From assembly GCA_009760855.2 (NCBI GenBank), contig WPIO01000194.1, positions 331,022 to 395,021 on the forward strand: 64,000 nt of DNA, in the 5' to 3' direction. The DNA is from Cristatella mucedo. Its lineage: Eukaryota; Bryozoa; Phylactolaemata; Cristatellidae. The notes below the pieces were generated by a model. The model did not search any database. It had not been told where the DNA came from and saw only the letters and a program-made list of their open reading frames with translations. Position 1 is the stretch's first letter; each line of letters opens with the position of its first letter. Shown here one piece after another: positions 1 through 11,314 of this stretch. A program made the position numbers and the translations under genes.

Positions 1-54
1 CAGTATAGAAGGGATATCCTGTAGCCTGTCATACAGCCCATTGTAATTAAATGT

Positions 55-120
55 AATGTATCTCCGTCTGTAACCCATATGGTCTTTATGACTTTGTTGA
101 GTTACAGACGGAGATACATT
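55..120. repeat. Perfect 20-bp inverted repeat at a LINE-B 3' end
   Basis: Bases 55-74 and 101-120 are exact reverse complements (GTTACAGACGGAGATACATT and its complement) around a 26-base spacer, so either strand can form a strong hairpin. The spacer and right arm resemble the 3' ends of LINE-B copies at about 6080, 40770 and 46080 (shared words such as TTTATGACTT and GAGTTACAGAC). Those copies lack the left arm, so the hairpin is specific to this locus, perhaps a snap-back or a head-to-head pair of tails. Confidence 0.8.
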
Positions 121-835
121 TACAATTTAGTCAGAATTGATTACGGCAGAATTCACCATAATGAACTTAATGGTAGGCATGACAGAAAGTTGTCATTCAG
201 TGAGTTTTCATTCAGTTAGCTCACCAGCGTGTGAGCGAGTGATTGCTGTGCTTATGCCTGTGCATGGTGCCCGGATTGCATGACAACACTGGCCGTCGCT
301 CGATGCATGACTATATCGACTCTCTCTCATTTCAGTCCGAGCGGTGTGCTGCAGCAGATGCTTCCGGAAGGCACGTGGTCATTATGGCTTATCTGTTGAG
401 CTTTTTCAGAGTCATGCTGTTCAGAAGCATAATGCCGATGAAGACTTGCAAGTAATTAATGGCTATAGCACTCCATCCACTTAAATCCAAGTGTGCAGCG
501 ACTTATTTTACTATAAAGTGGGCGTACCAGGCATAAGTCCCTACAAGAGTACCCCAGCTTGAGACCCGATGGGATCCACTTAGGGGACTGTCCAGGTGAT
601 GGTGGGTGCTTCTAGAGGGTGATTTCCAGTTATTGCACTATATTACTTGTCCCTTGCTACACCACTGTTCGCGAGAACAAACAACGATTGTGAGCTTCTT
701 TTTTATCAGCCATTTTTGCACAGCTGCCCACTCATATCAGATAAAAGTAAACTCTTTTCTGCATGTCCCTCCCTAACCATGATTCTTATTTATATAAATT
801 GGTTACATAAATCAGCAGTCTGCACCTTGTTTTGC
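121..835. other. No recognisable gene
   Basis: Short frames at 243-455 and 647-919 (plus) show no domain, no codon pattern and no support from a second copy. No repeat was recognised until the LINE-A remnant that starts near 836. Confidence 0.6.
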
Positions 836-1638
836 TTGATATTTTGGCTGCGTTCGATGCCAAAAAAATCCAAGTCCTTCTCTCGAGCCTTTCATATCGC
901 CTGGCGTCACAGGTGTTGAATTGTACAACAATTGTTATGTCAGTGGAATACTCCAGAGTATTGATATGAACTGAAAAATATCTCCGGAGAAGTTATTGAC
1001 CTATGGGGTACCTTAGGGGTCTGTGCCTGGTCTACTTCCCTTCATAGCATATACCCGACCTCGTGCGGATTGGATCTCCAGGCACAATTTAGGCTTTTGA
1101 TTCTATGCAGATGAAACGCTGTTGTACCTTTGCTTTGATCCTTTCCAGCCCTTCGGCTGGACGAACCCTCTCAGCTCCTTGGCTGCAAGTAGTACTGATA
1201 TCACCACATTGATGGCAGCAAACTTCTTAAGCTAAATGACGATACAAATCACTTAACTGTTATGTACAAATGAAGCGTGAATCAGAAATTAGAATGCTTA
1301 ATGCTCAAAATTGGCTCTGCCAGCACATCTCCTGTTGCATTAGCATGAATTCTAGCGTTCCTGATCCAAAGTAAGATTGCACTCGACGACCACATCGGCT
1401 CAGCATAAGTAAAGTCTGCTTAATATCAGCTGCATGACTTTGCTAAAGTCCAGGCTTGCTTAGAAAGGGATACTGCATACAAAAAGATCTATGCATTTGT
1501 AGCATTCCGTTTTAACTTCAGCAACTAATTACTTGCTGGTTTGATAGCCTGTGCCGTCAGGCACTGACAGTTTGTGCAAAACTCAGAAAAAAGGGTTGTC
1601 TGTCGTGAGCGGCCCAGTTTTCACAGCCCTTGCCGGCA
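836..1638 (+). mobile_element. LINE-A fragment, decayed reverse transcriptase
   Basis: Reading through stops and frame changes, the plus strand shows the order of an RT domain of the CR1/L2-like kind: an AAFD segment near 845, a YGVP..GSVPG motif near 1000, an FYADETLLY version of the FYADD active-site box near 1105, an ANFLKLNDD segment near 1220 and the region around CNSLL/QN.A.. near 1530-1620. The second catalytic Asp is replaced by Glu. The copy is 5' truncated and lacks the 3' tail; it stops where duplicated block C1 begins. It is a dead element. Confidence 0.75.
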
Positions 1639-3300
1639 GAGGTAGTACCAATCAGTACCCTTATTATGCATAAACTGGTTCGTTGTACATGTTTCTAAGT
1701 ATAGCCAGTATGTGTCTTACTAGCTCTAGTAAGAGCCTATTTTGAAACTCCAGAAGCATAGCTATAAAGGGACGGAAACGAATGACGCCACAATACTAGT
1801 GTTGTCAGACATATTCATTCGGACTGGTGCACTAGCACTGAAGCAAAGCAGGTAGGGTAGCAAGATAAACATTTCGAGGCCGAGGTCAATTCCCGCTTCA
1901 TAATATTTAATTGCAGTGTAGCACTTACATTTTGACACCCCAAATGTTGGAATTAATAACCTAAATAACTATAGGAATATAGATCCGGAGTTTCTGGATT
2001 TCATCATAATTAACCTATTGCAAAGTGCAGCACCTTTCTGTTTTGGGTAACGTTGCATCTGAGGACGACGTTGCATCGAGGAGTGGCAAGTGGTTGATCA
2101 TTGTTGGAGACAAGCTATTATCATTAGTGTGTGCATTATGAGTCTCTGCAATCACTACCTAGTAAAACCGTCACATGATCTCAGCGTACTGCTCTATTTT
2201 AAAGGCATTGAAAAATTCAAGCGCCAGCGTAAATAACTTGGGTTGAATTTTAAAAGAGTGAAAAGCGACAACTTTTCTAGCCGCTGCTCTGTCTGCCTGC
2301 CTAGCTCTAACTCTCTTCGTCCCTAAATTCACCACTGTAGCCATAGCTCAAGCTATAGCTATGGAATCTTCTCTCCTCACAGCTCTGAATTGCTTTCCAG
2401 CAATTTCATTTTGAAAGCACCTTCGTAGATATGAATAATTTCATAACTTATTCAGATACAACTATCGGTTAAAAAGAGAGCCTAGAGGCTGCAGCTAATC
2501 TGGTATTGGCAAGTAGTGACTTTAATTAATATTTATAGCACAATTCGTTAAATGGCCTTGACAAAAATAGCATGCGAAGTCAAGATCGTTGGAATATTGC
2601 AAAAGACTCGTCGTTGTTTTTCTCTTTCATATCTAGTACACGAGTAAGCCTTGATAGATTGTGAACGTTTAAGCAGCACGGCACTAGAGCTGGCTGCAGG
2701 ATTACAATATATTGGATTTTTTAAATATGAATGATTAACAATATTATCAATTGAATTACATTGAAACTGTTCAGTGCAGTGCTATCAGGTAAGTAATACC
2801 GGGAAAATACCCCACATTATTAAATAAAACCTAATGAGCTATTGTATTCAGATTTGGGAATAGCCACAATAGCTGCAATTTGATATACTTACAGCTCGTA
2901 GTGTTTGACCCAGATCCTGTATTAGTATACATGCCATTCGCTTTATAATAGGCTTGTTGAATTGCCCCAGAAGGCAGGAGTGACAACTTCCATCTGACAA
3001 CGTTTACGAAACAAGTATCAAGACGTTAATAAATTTTAGCAATCGTATAAATAAACTTTTATTATTAGAGAGAACAAAATAAATATATTATTTAACGCAT
3101 GTCTATCATACTGTGTCCACTTTGTTCTAATAAACACTTGGTGTGCTTAGAAGACGAGCCATCAAAGAACATACAGAGGAGTTTGGATAATGGGTTCCTT
3201 TGATGATCTTAAAGTAGCCGAGCAGCTAACACATAAGCATGTGGCATTTGTATATCCACAACTGGCGAGTATACAATATTCACTAGCATGTAACTAGATT

Positions 3301-3489
3301 TTGGCTTGTTTATTTCTGGTAGACAAAGTGTTTAAAAAAATAAAGAAAATAAAAAAGCCTAAAATGATACATCGCCTTTTGTTTTTGATTTGCTCACTCG
3401 TCAAGCTGTACAAAAGACGTACAACTGTGAGCTATCAAAAGTCACTTGAGATTTCACCTAAAGTCACATATAGGACTAACGAGGAGTAG
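3301..3489 (+). other. Short open frame shared with C2, unknown
   Basis: A 62-codon plus-strand frame lies in the same register as the frame at 53085-53267, with a shared KMIH stretch and similar Lys/Arg-rich and PRKVT/SPKVT endings, both closed by a stop at about the same place. It is hydrophobic in its middle third (residues about 23-35). No family is recognised and the first codon is not ATG in my reading of the sequence. It may simply be duplicated noncoding DNA that happens to stay open. Confidence 0.2.
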
Positions 3490-3544
3490 AGCGTACGTCT
3501 ACATACTCCAGGCAAATCAAAACCAGAGTAACACATCAAAAAAG

Positions 3545-3901
3545 TTACAGATAGCTAAAAGTTGAACGTCTCTTGAAAGAGAGACAATCTAGAATGAATA
3601 CCCCAATACCATGATACTCCAGGTTGGTGTCTGGTCTAGGTGCCAGTTCGTAGATACCTTGTAAGAGAATAGATTGGAGGCGAAAAATTAGGGCCACACA
3701 CAAATTCCTTTGCGTTAATAACCTCAGGCGTGGCTTGTTAGGAACAATTTGAGATATAGTCCGGAAAACTAGAAGCAACGGATTGGGCAGACATACATTT
3801 AATGGGCCGAACAAATAAATCTCGCTGAAGTATTGCAGAGAACGTCTTTCTTTAGCTCTGGTGTGGCCACCTAAGCAAGGAATGACCTTAACAGACCTCA
3901 C
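3545..3901 (-). other. 118-codon open frame, unrecognised
   Basis: This is the longest minus-strand frame in C1 outside repeats. I see no signal peptide, known motif or splice-bounded structure. The corresponding C2 sequence (about 53330-53690) is alignable but contains length changes and does not keep the frame, which argues against constraint. It is recorded because it could hide part of an exon, but noncoding is more likely. Confidence 0.15.
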
Positions 3902-4797
3902 TTTGGTGGTTTTAAGATGACCAAAAATTAAAATTGCTCTCGTTATCTATCCAAATTGCCGATTTTTCAAAATCTAGGTTTTGAAAGCTATTATTTCCAT
4001 TATTTATTGAATAATAATACTTCACATAAGCATTATTTGGAAATAAAAAAGTAATAACTTAAAACAAGCATATTTCTTCTAGCAGCTTGAGATGGTGAAG
4101 AGCCCTAGTATTGTATTGTGAACTTCTTTTACGAATAACGAATAATAAACAAACAAATATATTAGGAATTGAAATATTGTAAACATAGTAGGTAATCTCG
4201 CGAATGTTATCATAAGCCTAGCCGAAGCTAACATTCAAATCTCGTAAGCTCAGCATCAAATGGTTGTGGTTCCTGAATAATTGAGATGCATTTTTCATGA
4301 GTAAGAGTTAAATCGAAAACAAGGAAAATGCATTACCTGAAGTTCGTGCTAACATGCAGGTCACAAAAGACTGGGTTGAATACATTCATAATGCAAATGG
4401 TTTCGGAGTCCTTAATCGTGAATAGTTGAGGTCTGCTTGTACATTTGCAGAGCCACACAAAAATATCTCTTGATAACATTTTTTTTCTTGATCAATATAA
4501 GTCAATATCTTGTTTATAGAATCAGCAATCACAGAAAACTCTTTATGTGTGGGTGATGCTGGCTCAGTGATTAAATACTGTGCTAAACCGAGCCAGGATT
4601 GAACCTTTATATTATCACGGGCTCATAGTGGAGCATTATGAAAATGACGATACATGAAAGAAAACAATTATGTAATACATCCTCTTGTATAAGCAACGAA
4701 AATGGGACGATCAATTGCTTGGGAAAGAACTGCACATGAATATGTGTATTGAGTCCATGAGTTAATGGGTGTTTGTATGTCTATGATGCCACATAAA

Positions 4798-4998
4798 TTA
4801 AGTGGGTGCGGCAGTTGAAAGCATTCGTGAGAAGACTTAAAACATAACATGCTTTCGGCATTCTGCTAGTAGCACAAACATCCGATCTTGCTCAAACCAG
4901 TTCGTATGCCACAAGGCACGGCTTGGCTCTTCCATATTTAGTTGAAGTGCTGCAGCACTTTCAACCTCCTAATGCACTTAGGTCCTATATAGACAATT
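4798..4998 (+). repeat. Left copy of ~190-bp direct duplication flanking LINE-A
   Basis: This stretch recurs at 5552-5744 in the same orientation. Both copies contain ATTCGTGAGAAGAC, then a shared spacer, then GGCTTGGCTCTTCCATAT and the CTGCAGCA..TT segment, ending at GACAAT.T. The first ~90 bases belong to ancestral block C (compare 54570-54655); the rest is the start of a LINE-B fragment. The two copies are diverged from each other, so the event is old. Confidence 0.75.
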
Positions 4999-4999
4999 T

Positions 5000-5551
5000 G
5001 ATAACAATAATATTATTAATAATAATGCCATTGAAAAATTACAATCAGAAAACTAAATCTCTTTCTAAGTGCTTTATATTTGCTGCAAAGGAAAATGTAA
5101 TTGCATGGTGAGTAATATAATGCTTGATAAATAACATGAATAACATGGTTAGGGATGACTTGCTTAGGGTCAGCATGCAAATGGGGTTAGCGGCAGCATG
5201 CACAGTGTCAGCACCCACAAGCATATCAAGAAATAATTAAAGGGACCCACTAAATACTGCCCTCAATAGGTGTGTTTTTAAGTTCTTTTTAGATGTGTTC
5301 AAGTCAGGAAATGTTCTGATGCAAGACGTGAGGGAGCTCCTGACTTATGGAGCATACGAAATAAATGCACGGTCTCCGAAGGATTTGATGTTTGTACGAG
5401 GTATTGGTAGTCTGCTGTATTTCGAAAGCCGGTGGTATGATGCTTGCCTGGTTAGAGAGTAGATCTGAGAGATAGGCTGGAGCCAGAGATTGAGGCGACC
5501 TAAAAGTAAGCGACAAAACCTGAAAGTTAATACGTTGCTTGACTGGTAGCC
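5000..5551 (-). mobile_element. LINE-A 3' portion inserted into LINE-B
   Basis: On the minus strand this contains the LINE-A C-terminal frame (5304-5591), with LWLPVKQRINFQVLSLTFRS followed by LAPAYLSDLLS, then the typical 3' noncoding region and tail, ending in an (ATT)-rich stretch near 4995-5015. It is 5' truncated at the ..CTACCAGTC word. It sits between two ~190-bp direct repeats (4798-4998 and 5552-5744), the expected position of a target duplication, though far longer than usual for LINEs. Confidence 0.85.
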
Positions 5552-5744
5552 ACAGTGGAAGGAATTCGTGAGAAGACCTTAAACCAAACATACTTTCTGC
5601 ATTCAGATGGTCGCTTAAAGATCCTATCTATCAAAACAAAGTTTTTACGCCACAAGGCCAGCCACGGCTTGGCTCTTCCATATGAAGCTGAACTGCTGCA
5701 GCAGTTTTGACCTTCTAATGCCCTCAGTTCCTAAATGGACAATA
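5552..5744 (+). repeat. Right copy of ~190-bp direct duplication flanking LINE-A
   Basis: This is the partner of 4798-4998. It begins with a GCCACAGTGGAAGGAATTC word that is closer to C2 (GCCACAGGGGAAAGTATTC, near 54578) than to the LINE, so it starts with ancestral flank, then re-enters LINE-B and continues without a break into the rest of that element. Confidence 0.75.
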
Positions 5745-6148
5745 TACTTAGCTGCTTCACTATTCAGCCTAAAGCCGTTGGCGACGGGAGCTTTCACTCT
5801 GCAGGTCCTAGACTGTGGAAAGCAGTTCTAAAATTCTTAGGCCACGACAACCACTCTCCTGCTGCCGACCATGGCTCGTCCCTTTCAGCAGTCCTTAGCT
5901 GCTACTTCCATGGTACTCATTTCCTCAACTGCCCTCCTGACTCCGCTATGCTTCCCACTTTCTTTTAGTTGAGTGAGATTAAGTCTATCAGCTACCAAAT
6001 ATGCACCGAAAGCGGCTTAGGCTGTGAGTTCGCTAAACAAAACTCTAATGAATAACACCCATATAGTCTTAATGGCTTTGTAAAGTTACTGACGTAGACA
6101 CAGTACATTAGATTAGAAAGGAGAGTTTGGATTTTCCCCAATTTTTGC

Positions 6149-6256
6149 TGGTTGTCGAGAAAGTGCATTGTGTTGAAGGAATATTATAGATTGGCGAGAG
6201 GTGGTGAACTGGAGTCTGCAACAGATAAGACGTTGAATAAGAATTGTGAAAATTAG
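6149..6256 (+). pseudogene. Paralogue of the conserved frame in C2, closed by a stop
   Basis: Thirty-five codons (from WLSRKCIVLKEYYRLAR to LNKNCEN) align without gaps to the frame at 54652-54900 (WSRKCIALKYEFRTAR to LHKNCEN), after which this copy has TAG where C2 has CAG. The two copies share RKCI, an AT.[EK]TL segment and KNCEN. No known domain is recognised. Either this is a broken exon of an unknown gene or both are noncoding. The minus strand is also open here (6108-6421), which weakens a coding reading. Confidence 0.3.
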
Positions 6257-6963
6257 AGCTGCTGTGTAGCAGTCCAGATAAAAAGCTCCTACGGCCAACC
6301 ACCTAAACGCGTAATAATATAACGATCTATTTATTAACCCTAGACGACAAGAGTGAATGATGACGATAAAACTAATGCAGCAGTATTGCAATGTATTGAA
6401 GAAAGAATTCATGGCAAGCACTAGGGTTCAGAGAATATTTTTGCGAAAGCTTTTTTAATCACGAGAAAGTGTTAGTTGTTTTTCCACAAAAAAGGTGCAG
6501 GCTTTGATAGTTCAACTAAACATGCCACTTTATTTACCGCCTCCTGCATAAGCGAAATGTGCTTTCCAGTAGCCTAGCCTGAACTGAAAACAAAGTGGTA
6601 ATCGAGATAATGCCAGAGAGGTATTTGGATTGTGACCCTGCTTCCATGTTGAAAGTTCCCACTCGATAGAAGTAGATCAAACGTCATGACTAGCTATGGA
6701 TTTTTCTGAACAAAACTGTAAACACTAGAAACTTATAAAAAGTTATGTAAATTAAGATCGCATGAAGGCTGTTTAAAGTTTGCACGACACACCGGTTGTG
6801 CACAGAACTTCAGTCGGCCGTACGCACCTAGGGTATCTCATAACAACGAAATCAATTTGCGTTAACAATGTTACAGAAAACTAGCTAAAGTCCAAGATAG
6901 AATGTCTGCAACGCCTACATCATGTCTATGTCAAATCAGTTCTTTCATAAGAAGTTTACTTAC

Positions 6964-7181
6964 CTATTATAGTTGCATATCGTTACCTGGGGGAAATCAA
7001 TGCTGTCGGCAGAAACCTTGCTCATTGAAGTAACTGCACCATGCTTCAAATACTCCTGCACGTTGACGCAACATTGCCAGATTGTAACACAGACTAAGAC
7101 CAGTAGAATAAGGACCTTGACAACTTTCATGGGCAGTAGAGCCTCGGCTTTGGGCTCAGCCGTGCTGCTATGCGAAGACAT
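6964..7181 (-). CDS. DEG/ENaC-family sodium channel, first coding exon
   Basis: The exon reads from ATG at 7181 for 72 codons plus two bases to a consensus splice donor, AG|GTAAGT, at 6964/6963. The protein has a short polar N terminus (residues 1-18), a hydrophobic first membrane helix (about 20-38, rich in V, L and I), then the start of the extracellular domain with EYLKHG (43-48) and FPQVTICNYN (63-72). The last motif is the family signature just after TM1 in ASIC, ENaC, degenerin and peptide-gated channels. Family members are trimeric, amiloride-sensitive-type cation channels in the plasma membrane. The His-Gly gating motif usually found before TM1 is not seen, so either the N terminus differs or a further 5' exon exists. 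No downstream exon with the Cys-rich domain or TM2 was recognised on the minus strand below 6958, so the gene is either split by long introns running out of view or decayed. The subfamily cannot be decided. Confidence 0.82.
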
Positions 7182-8290
7182 GTTGGAGCAGTCAAATGCA
7201 GTGCCTCAAGGCGAATGCTAAATATTGATATTCAACGACACTCCTTATATTGATGTCTGGCTAAGGTGCCAGTCCAAGCTTTGAATAGTCTCGTTAGCTT
7301 ATTGATTAGTCAAAGCTTGCTGAACAGCACGTGAACAATTGCTTGGCCTCAGTATGAGCCGAGCCCACTCTGTACCCTTAGTATGAATAACAGCACATAC
7401 CGTTATCTTACGGTGCAAGCAATAGTAAGCAGAGCCAAACAATTTTAGGATTGAAGCTGAAGCTTACAATCACGGCAGCAATGATATCTGACATATTCGG
7501 TTCTCTACTAATGCTGATTGGCCGGTCTCTATATGGCGACCCCTCTCACTTGAAAAAAAATGGTATAACAGTCAGATGGATCATCAGGACTCAGCTAGGC
7601 TTGTAATGACTCGTTTAAAAAGAATACCTTTACCTCTTATCTTTAGAATCATAGGAAGAATCATAAATAGCATATCAGTGGAGATTGGCTGGGCGAAATA
7701 GAGCTTACAGAAAAGTCATCACCAAGATCAAAACAAAATCACTCATCAAAAACGGGCAATCTAGCCCACGATAGCCCTCTACTGAGTTTTATAGCTAGAT
7801 ACGTCCGAATATAAATCGTAAGATTGTGTCTATGATTAGGATTACAGAAAATCATCGAGCTGTGCATCAAAGCTTTAATATTAAATTAGTGTTGGTAGTG
7901 AGAAACTTTGGTAACCCGTTACTCTTTGGTGGCTTGCAATTGGAGCGGTGCAGTATTTCCATTTACCTAAGAGGTGCAGTACGTTCGTTTACTTAGTGTT
8001 TAAATGAAATCAATACTTGTCAGTGGCGGAAACGAGTGTGTGTCATGCAATGCATATAGAGCACACACTTATCTTATTTACTCTGAAACGCTCAATAGCT
8101 CCTTACTTAAATAGATAGACTGACGTAATTGTGCCGATTACAAGGCTGGAAATGCTAACAGCTTGTTTGCATGCTTATATGAGAGTTAAGCCCTGCCATT
8201 TCCGTTGCTTACGTTGCACGAACATTCGCCGTTTGTGAAGCAAATCAATATACAAGAGCGGCTTTTGTGGATGCTCACACTGATTTTTTC
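7182..8290. other. Upstream region of the DEG/ENaC exon, absent from C2
   Basis: C2 runs straight from sequence matching codon ~28 of the exon (55412) into sequence matching 8290, so this segment (with the start codon) was deleted in C2 or inserted in C1. It should hold the 5' UTR and promoter if the ATG at 7181 is the true start. I see no clear TATA/Inr pair, transposon or repeat here. Confidence 0.5.
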
Positions 8291-8320
8291 AAAGCTTAGG
8301 CTGGCCATAGCAAGCGATAG

Positions 8321-8572
8321 TCACGTATCTGCTAGTCCATGATTAAGAGTTTTCACAGCTTTACAGACGTGAATACCAGCAGGAACAAGAGCAAAAAGCC
8401 AGACAAATCTATAGGTGTCAACAAATCTCGTTTTTAATCGAGTACAGACCAAGAAAACATCAAAGTCCGTTGCCTGCAACATCTCATAACTTAAGAATCT
8501 TATGTGATGTCTAGTAACCTGAAGGCGGAAGCTAATAGCTGCAATAGAGGCTGTGTGAACAGCCATGGTCAC
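8321..8572 (-). other. 83-codon open frame within the duplicated block, unknown
   Basis: In the middle of this frame a stretch (TRLKTRFVDTYRF, then a PAGIH..KAVKT segment) aligns without gaps to a minus-strand frame in C2 (about 55440-55560: DLKRDVLDTYRF, then PAGTHFRKAIQT). The upstream part differs in register between copies. It could be an internal exon of a gene in the duplicated unit, possibly the same minus-strand gene, but it lies upstream of the DEG/ENaC start and no family is recognised. Confidence 0.22.
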
Positions 8573-8579
8573 CTGTGGA

Positions 8580-11310
8580 TGGCATCAATCTTAAATACAT
8601 AAATAAAAACTAATTACTGGACTTATTGTCAACAATAAGAATTTGCTACCGTCTGATCATTTAAAGTGCTTAAGTCGACGTAGGCCACTAGGTAAAGGAA
8701 AACGAGATAATAATAATAGTAGCCAACAGCTAGTGCAGCTGCTTGAAATTAGATAATTTAGACCGAATGCCTCAGAGAACGTTTACTATTGTTGTCTCTG
8801 TCAGATAAAAGTACCTTTTATTAGAATGATTTACAGAGTGGCGTACCAAAGATCACTGCTGTCTTAATTTTCTTCTGTTTGAGAGGCAGGCTTTAAGTTT
8901 TAGGCATCAATGACTATTACCGAAAAGGGTTTAAGACACCGAAATCATGAGTAAAAACAACTAAAAATACCCATAGCCTCCACATTAAGCGAGACAGATC
9001 CTAGAGTTAAATACAACTCTATTTTGAGGGTAATTGGAAAATTCAATAACGATTCATATCGAGCAAGCTAAGGTTACTTTTTTTTGGATTGACGATTGAT
9101 CTTAAATACATATATTAGGAAAATCAATTCCTGCTATTTATGCAGATGACATTTGCTTGTTGTTTGGACAATTGAATAAACAGTGGTTTTAGGAAAGTTT
9201 GTCATGTTGTGGCGACCCCAGCCAATAAATTTTTGCCTGCAAAATGTGGAAGTGGGCGTTTTGCAATGGTCTTAGGCGACCCCTGTGAAAGGGTCATTCG
9301 ACGCACAAAGGTGTCGCACCCTACCTGTTAAGAACAACTGGAATAGGGGCTTACAAACTTCCGAGTGAAAGCACAATTGTTCTCTCTTGGCCGAATGCTA
9401 AAAATATCTTTGCTGCATATACAATGCTGCATGGCAACCTAACTTTTTCTAATGCTCCAGTCAACACTTTCTCAAATTTAATGGTAGCCCTTTAGGCAAA
9501 ATAAGGTGCTTTATGTCATTATACCTGCACTATTCTTCATGCCAGATCGGTAAATTCTCATTATATTTTTGCAGATAATAATTAGACTATCATTTACGGA
9601 AAAGTCAAGCATCACTACAAACCTAAATGATCTAATCATCAAGATTGATCCATCTATAATCTTTCACGACGCCTACCACCAGTAATCTTGGCACTTTACT
9701 CCCAAGCAACCCATCATCGGATTTGACCATTTATTCCACTGTTAAGTAAGCCTCCTATCTGTCACCGAGCTTTAGTGAATCATGGCCTTCCTTGTCTGCG
9801 ATTCGAGAGCAAATTTACTTCATGTGCATGTGATATCACTTCTACACCTACTTAAGTCTAGTATCCGTCAATTCAGGACTCCCAGCTGGTAACCTTTATC
9901 TTCTATTATTGGTTTAAACTCCGCACCCCATATGATCTGCAAGTAAACGGCCTAGCTATAAAATTAAAGAAACTCTAGCAGAGCTTCGTTCGTCATCTAT
10001 AAAATTTTCAGTCAGTTTCAAAGATATCTTTTTTTTTTACTTGACTTAACTCACTTGTAAAATTTTACACATTCATTTTTTCTGGTCTTTCATTTCGTTC
10101 TCGGATTTGTTCTCCTCAAATTCAGTCATCTAGACTTGCTTTGAAAAACATCCGAATATCTAAGGTGTTGAGTTCTTAGCTCATCTTTACCAAAAAAATA
10201 GAAATAGCTTCCATTCACATCATAACCTAAAATTAGATTGCAATGTTGAATTTGGTGTTGTGGACAAATTTATCCATGACAGCGTTTCATTCGCCCCATG
10301 TACTGTGTCCTTTTTGTCGGATACAAAAATACATTTTGACCTGTGCTTTTATTCTCTGCATGCTACTAGCCAAAGCTTTTACGGGAAATTAGCTTAAATG
10401 TGTCGTTTAATGATTTAATATGCCAGCTGAGGGATGATTTTGTGAATTTAACCAACATCAAATCATTGACTCCTTTGCAGGTAACTGTACCAAATCTGAA
10501 ACAATACTTATCCTCTGTAGCTGAATTACAAGGGATGAATTGTTGTTACTTAGTTGGTGTGCATCGCCACCTCCTGGGTAGGTCAAAGGTCTGCTAAGTA
10601 AAGGCTGCTACCGGATTATAGCACCACTAATTTCATATGGGGGCATATAATAGGAATATTCCTTTCGCTAAACTAGCACATTTAGTGTCGTATTTGCATA
10701 ACCTTAGTCAGAATAGCGTCCCGAGGGCTTCCTGGATGGGCTGAGTACCATACAGCTTTATTGAGCTCAACTGACAGACCTGGAAGTATTTCTTTTAGAT
10801 GGTGCTAGCACGTGCTACATTACACCCATAGTCACACTAAAGACAACATATATTGACTTTGCCAAGGCAGTGATATTAGCATGGACTTCTGGCTGTAAAC
10901 TGCTTGCCGTCATCCAGCTAGACGTTCTAGCTTCCATGTGTATTGAACATATGGAACTGGGTAAAAACGTGAGTTAGAAGTTCTTTGATTGAGTTATGTG
11001 TATTCATGGAATAGTGGCTTAGAAAAGTGACCGTTGTGGCGAGTAAAAATTAAATCCAACCAATTGTATGCCCTTTGTTGCCCGAAACACAGGTGGAGCC
11101 GTTTGGTTTTCTGTGGCCTTACTAGTTTCAGTATATTTTCTTTGTAGTTTAGATAAATATGCTAAATAATGTAACTTTAATAAGCAATCTGGATTATAGA
11201 GTGATTGCTCTGCTGTATGATTTGAATTTTGTGAAGATCATAAGCTGACTTTCAATTGTCGGCTATATGAAGTCTGCTGTAGATCTCACCAACAGATTGT
11301 AGCAAATGCC
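8580..11310. other. Unclassified part of block C1
   Basis: Collinear with 55690-58125 of C2. The frame at 10400-10597 is open in C1, while C2 (57480-57660) has indels and stops. A pyrimidine-rich tract ending TTTGCAG|GTAACTG near 10481 looks like a splice acceptor and is partly kept in C2 (TTTTTCAG|GTAACT), but no exon can be defended after it. Confidence 0.45.
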
Positions 11311-11314
11311 GTCT

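Larger units (their letters stand above)
4890..6110 (+). mobile_element. LINE-B C-terminal fragment and 3' end, interrupted by LINE-A
   Basis: The fragment starts near 4890 with a frame reading LPYLVEVLQHFQPPNALRS at 4926-4982. It resumes after the LINE-A insertion with the related segment at about 5680-5735, then a frame (5735-5968) carrying VGDGSFHSAGPRLWKAV, which matches the C-terminal end of many LINE reverse-transcriptase ORFs (the G.RSF...GPRLWN type). The 3' noncoding end runs to about 6110 and resembles 40560-40790 and 45935-46112. The paralogous position in C2 (near 54650) has no such insert, so it entered C1 after the block duplication or was lost cleanly from C2. Confidence 0.75.
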
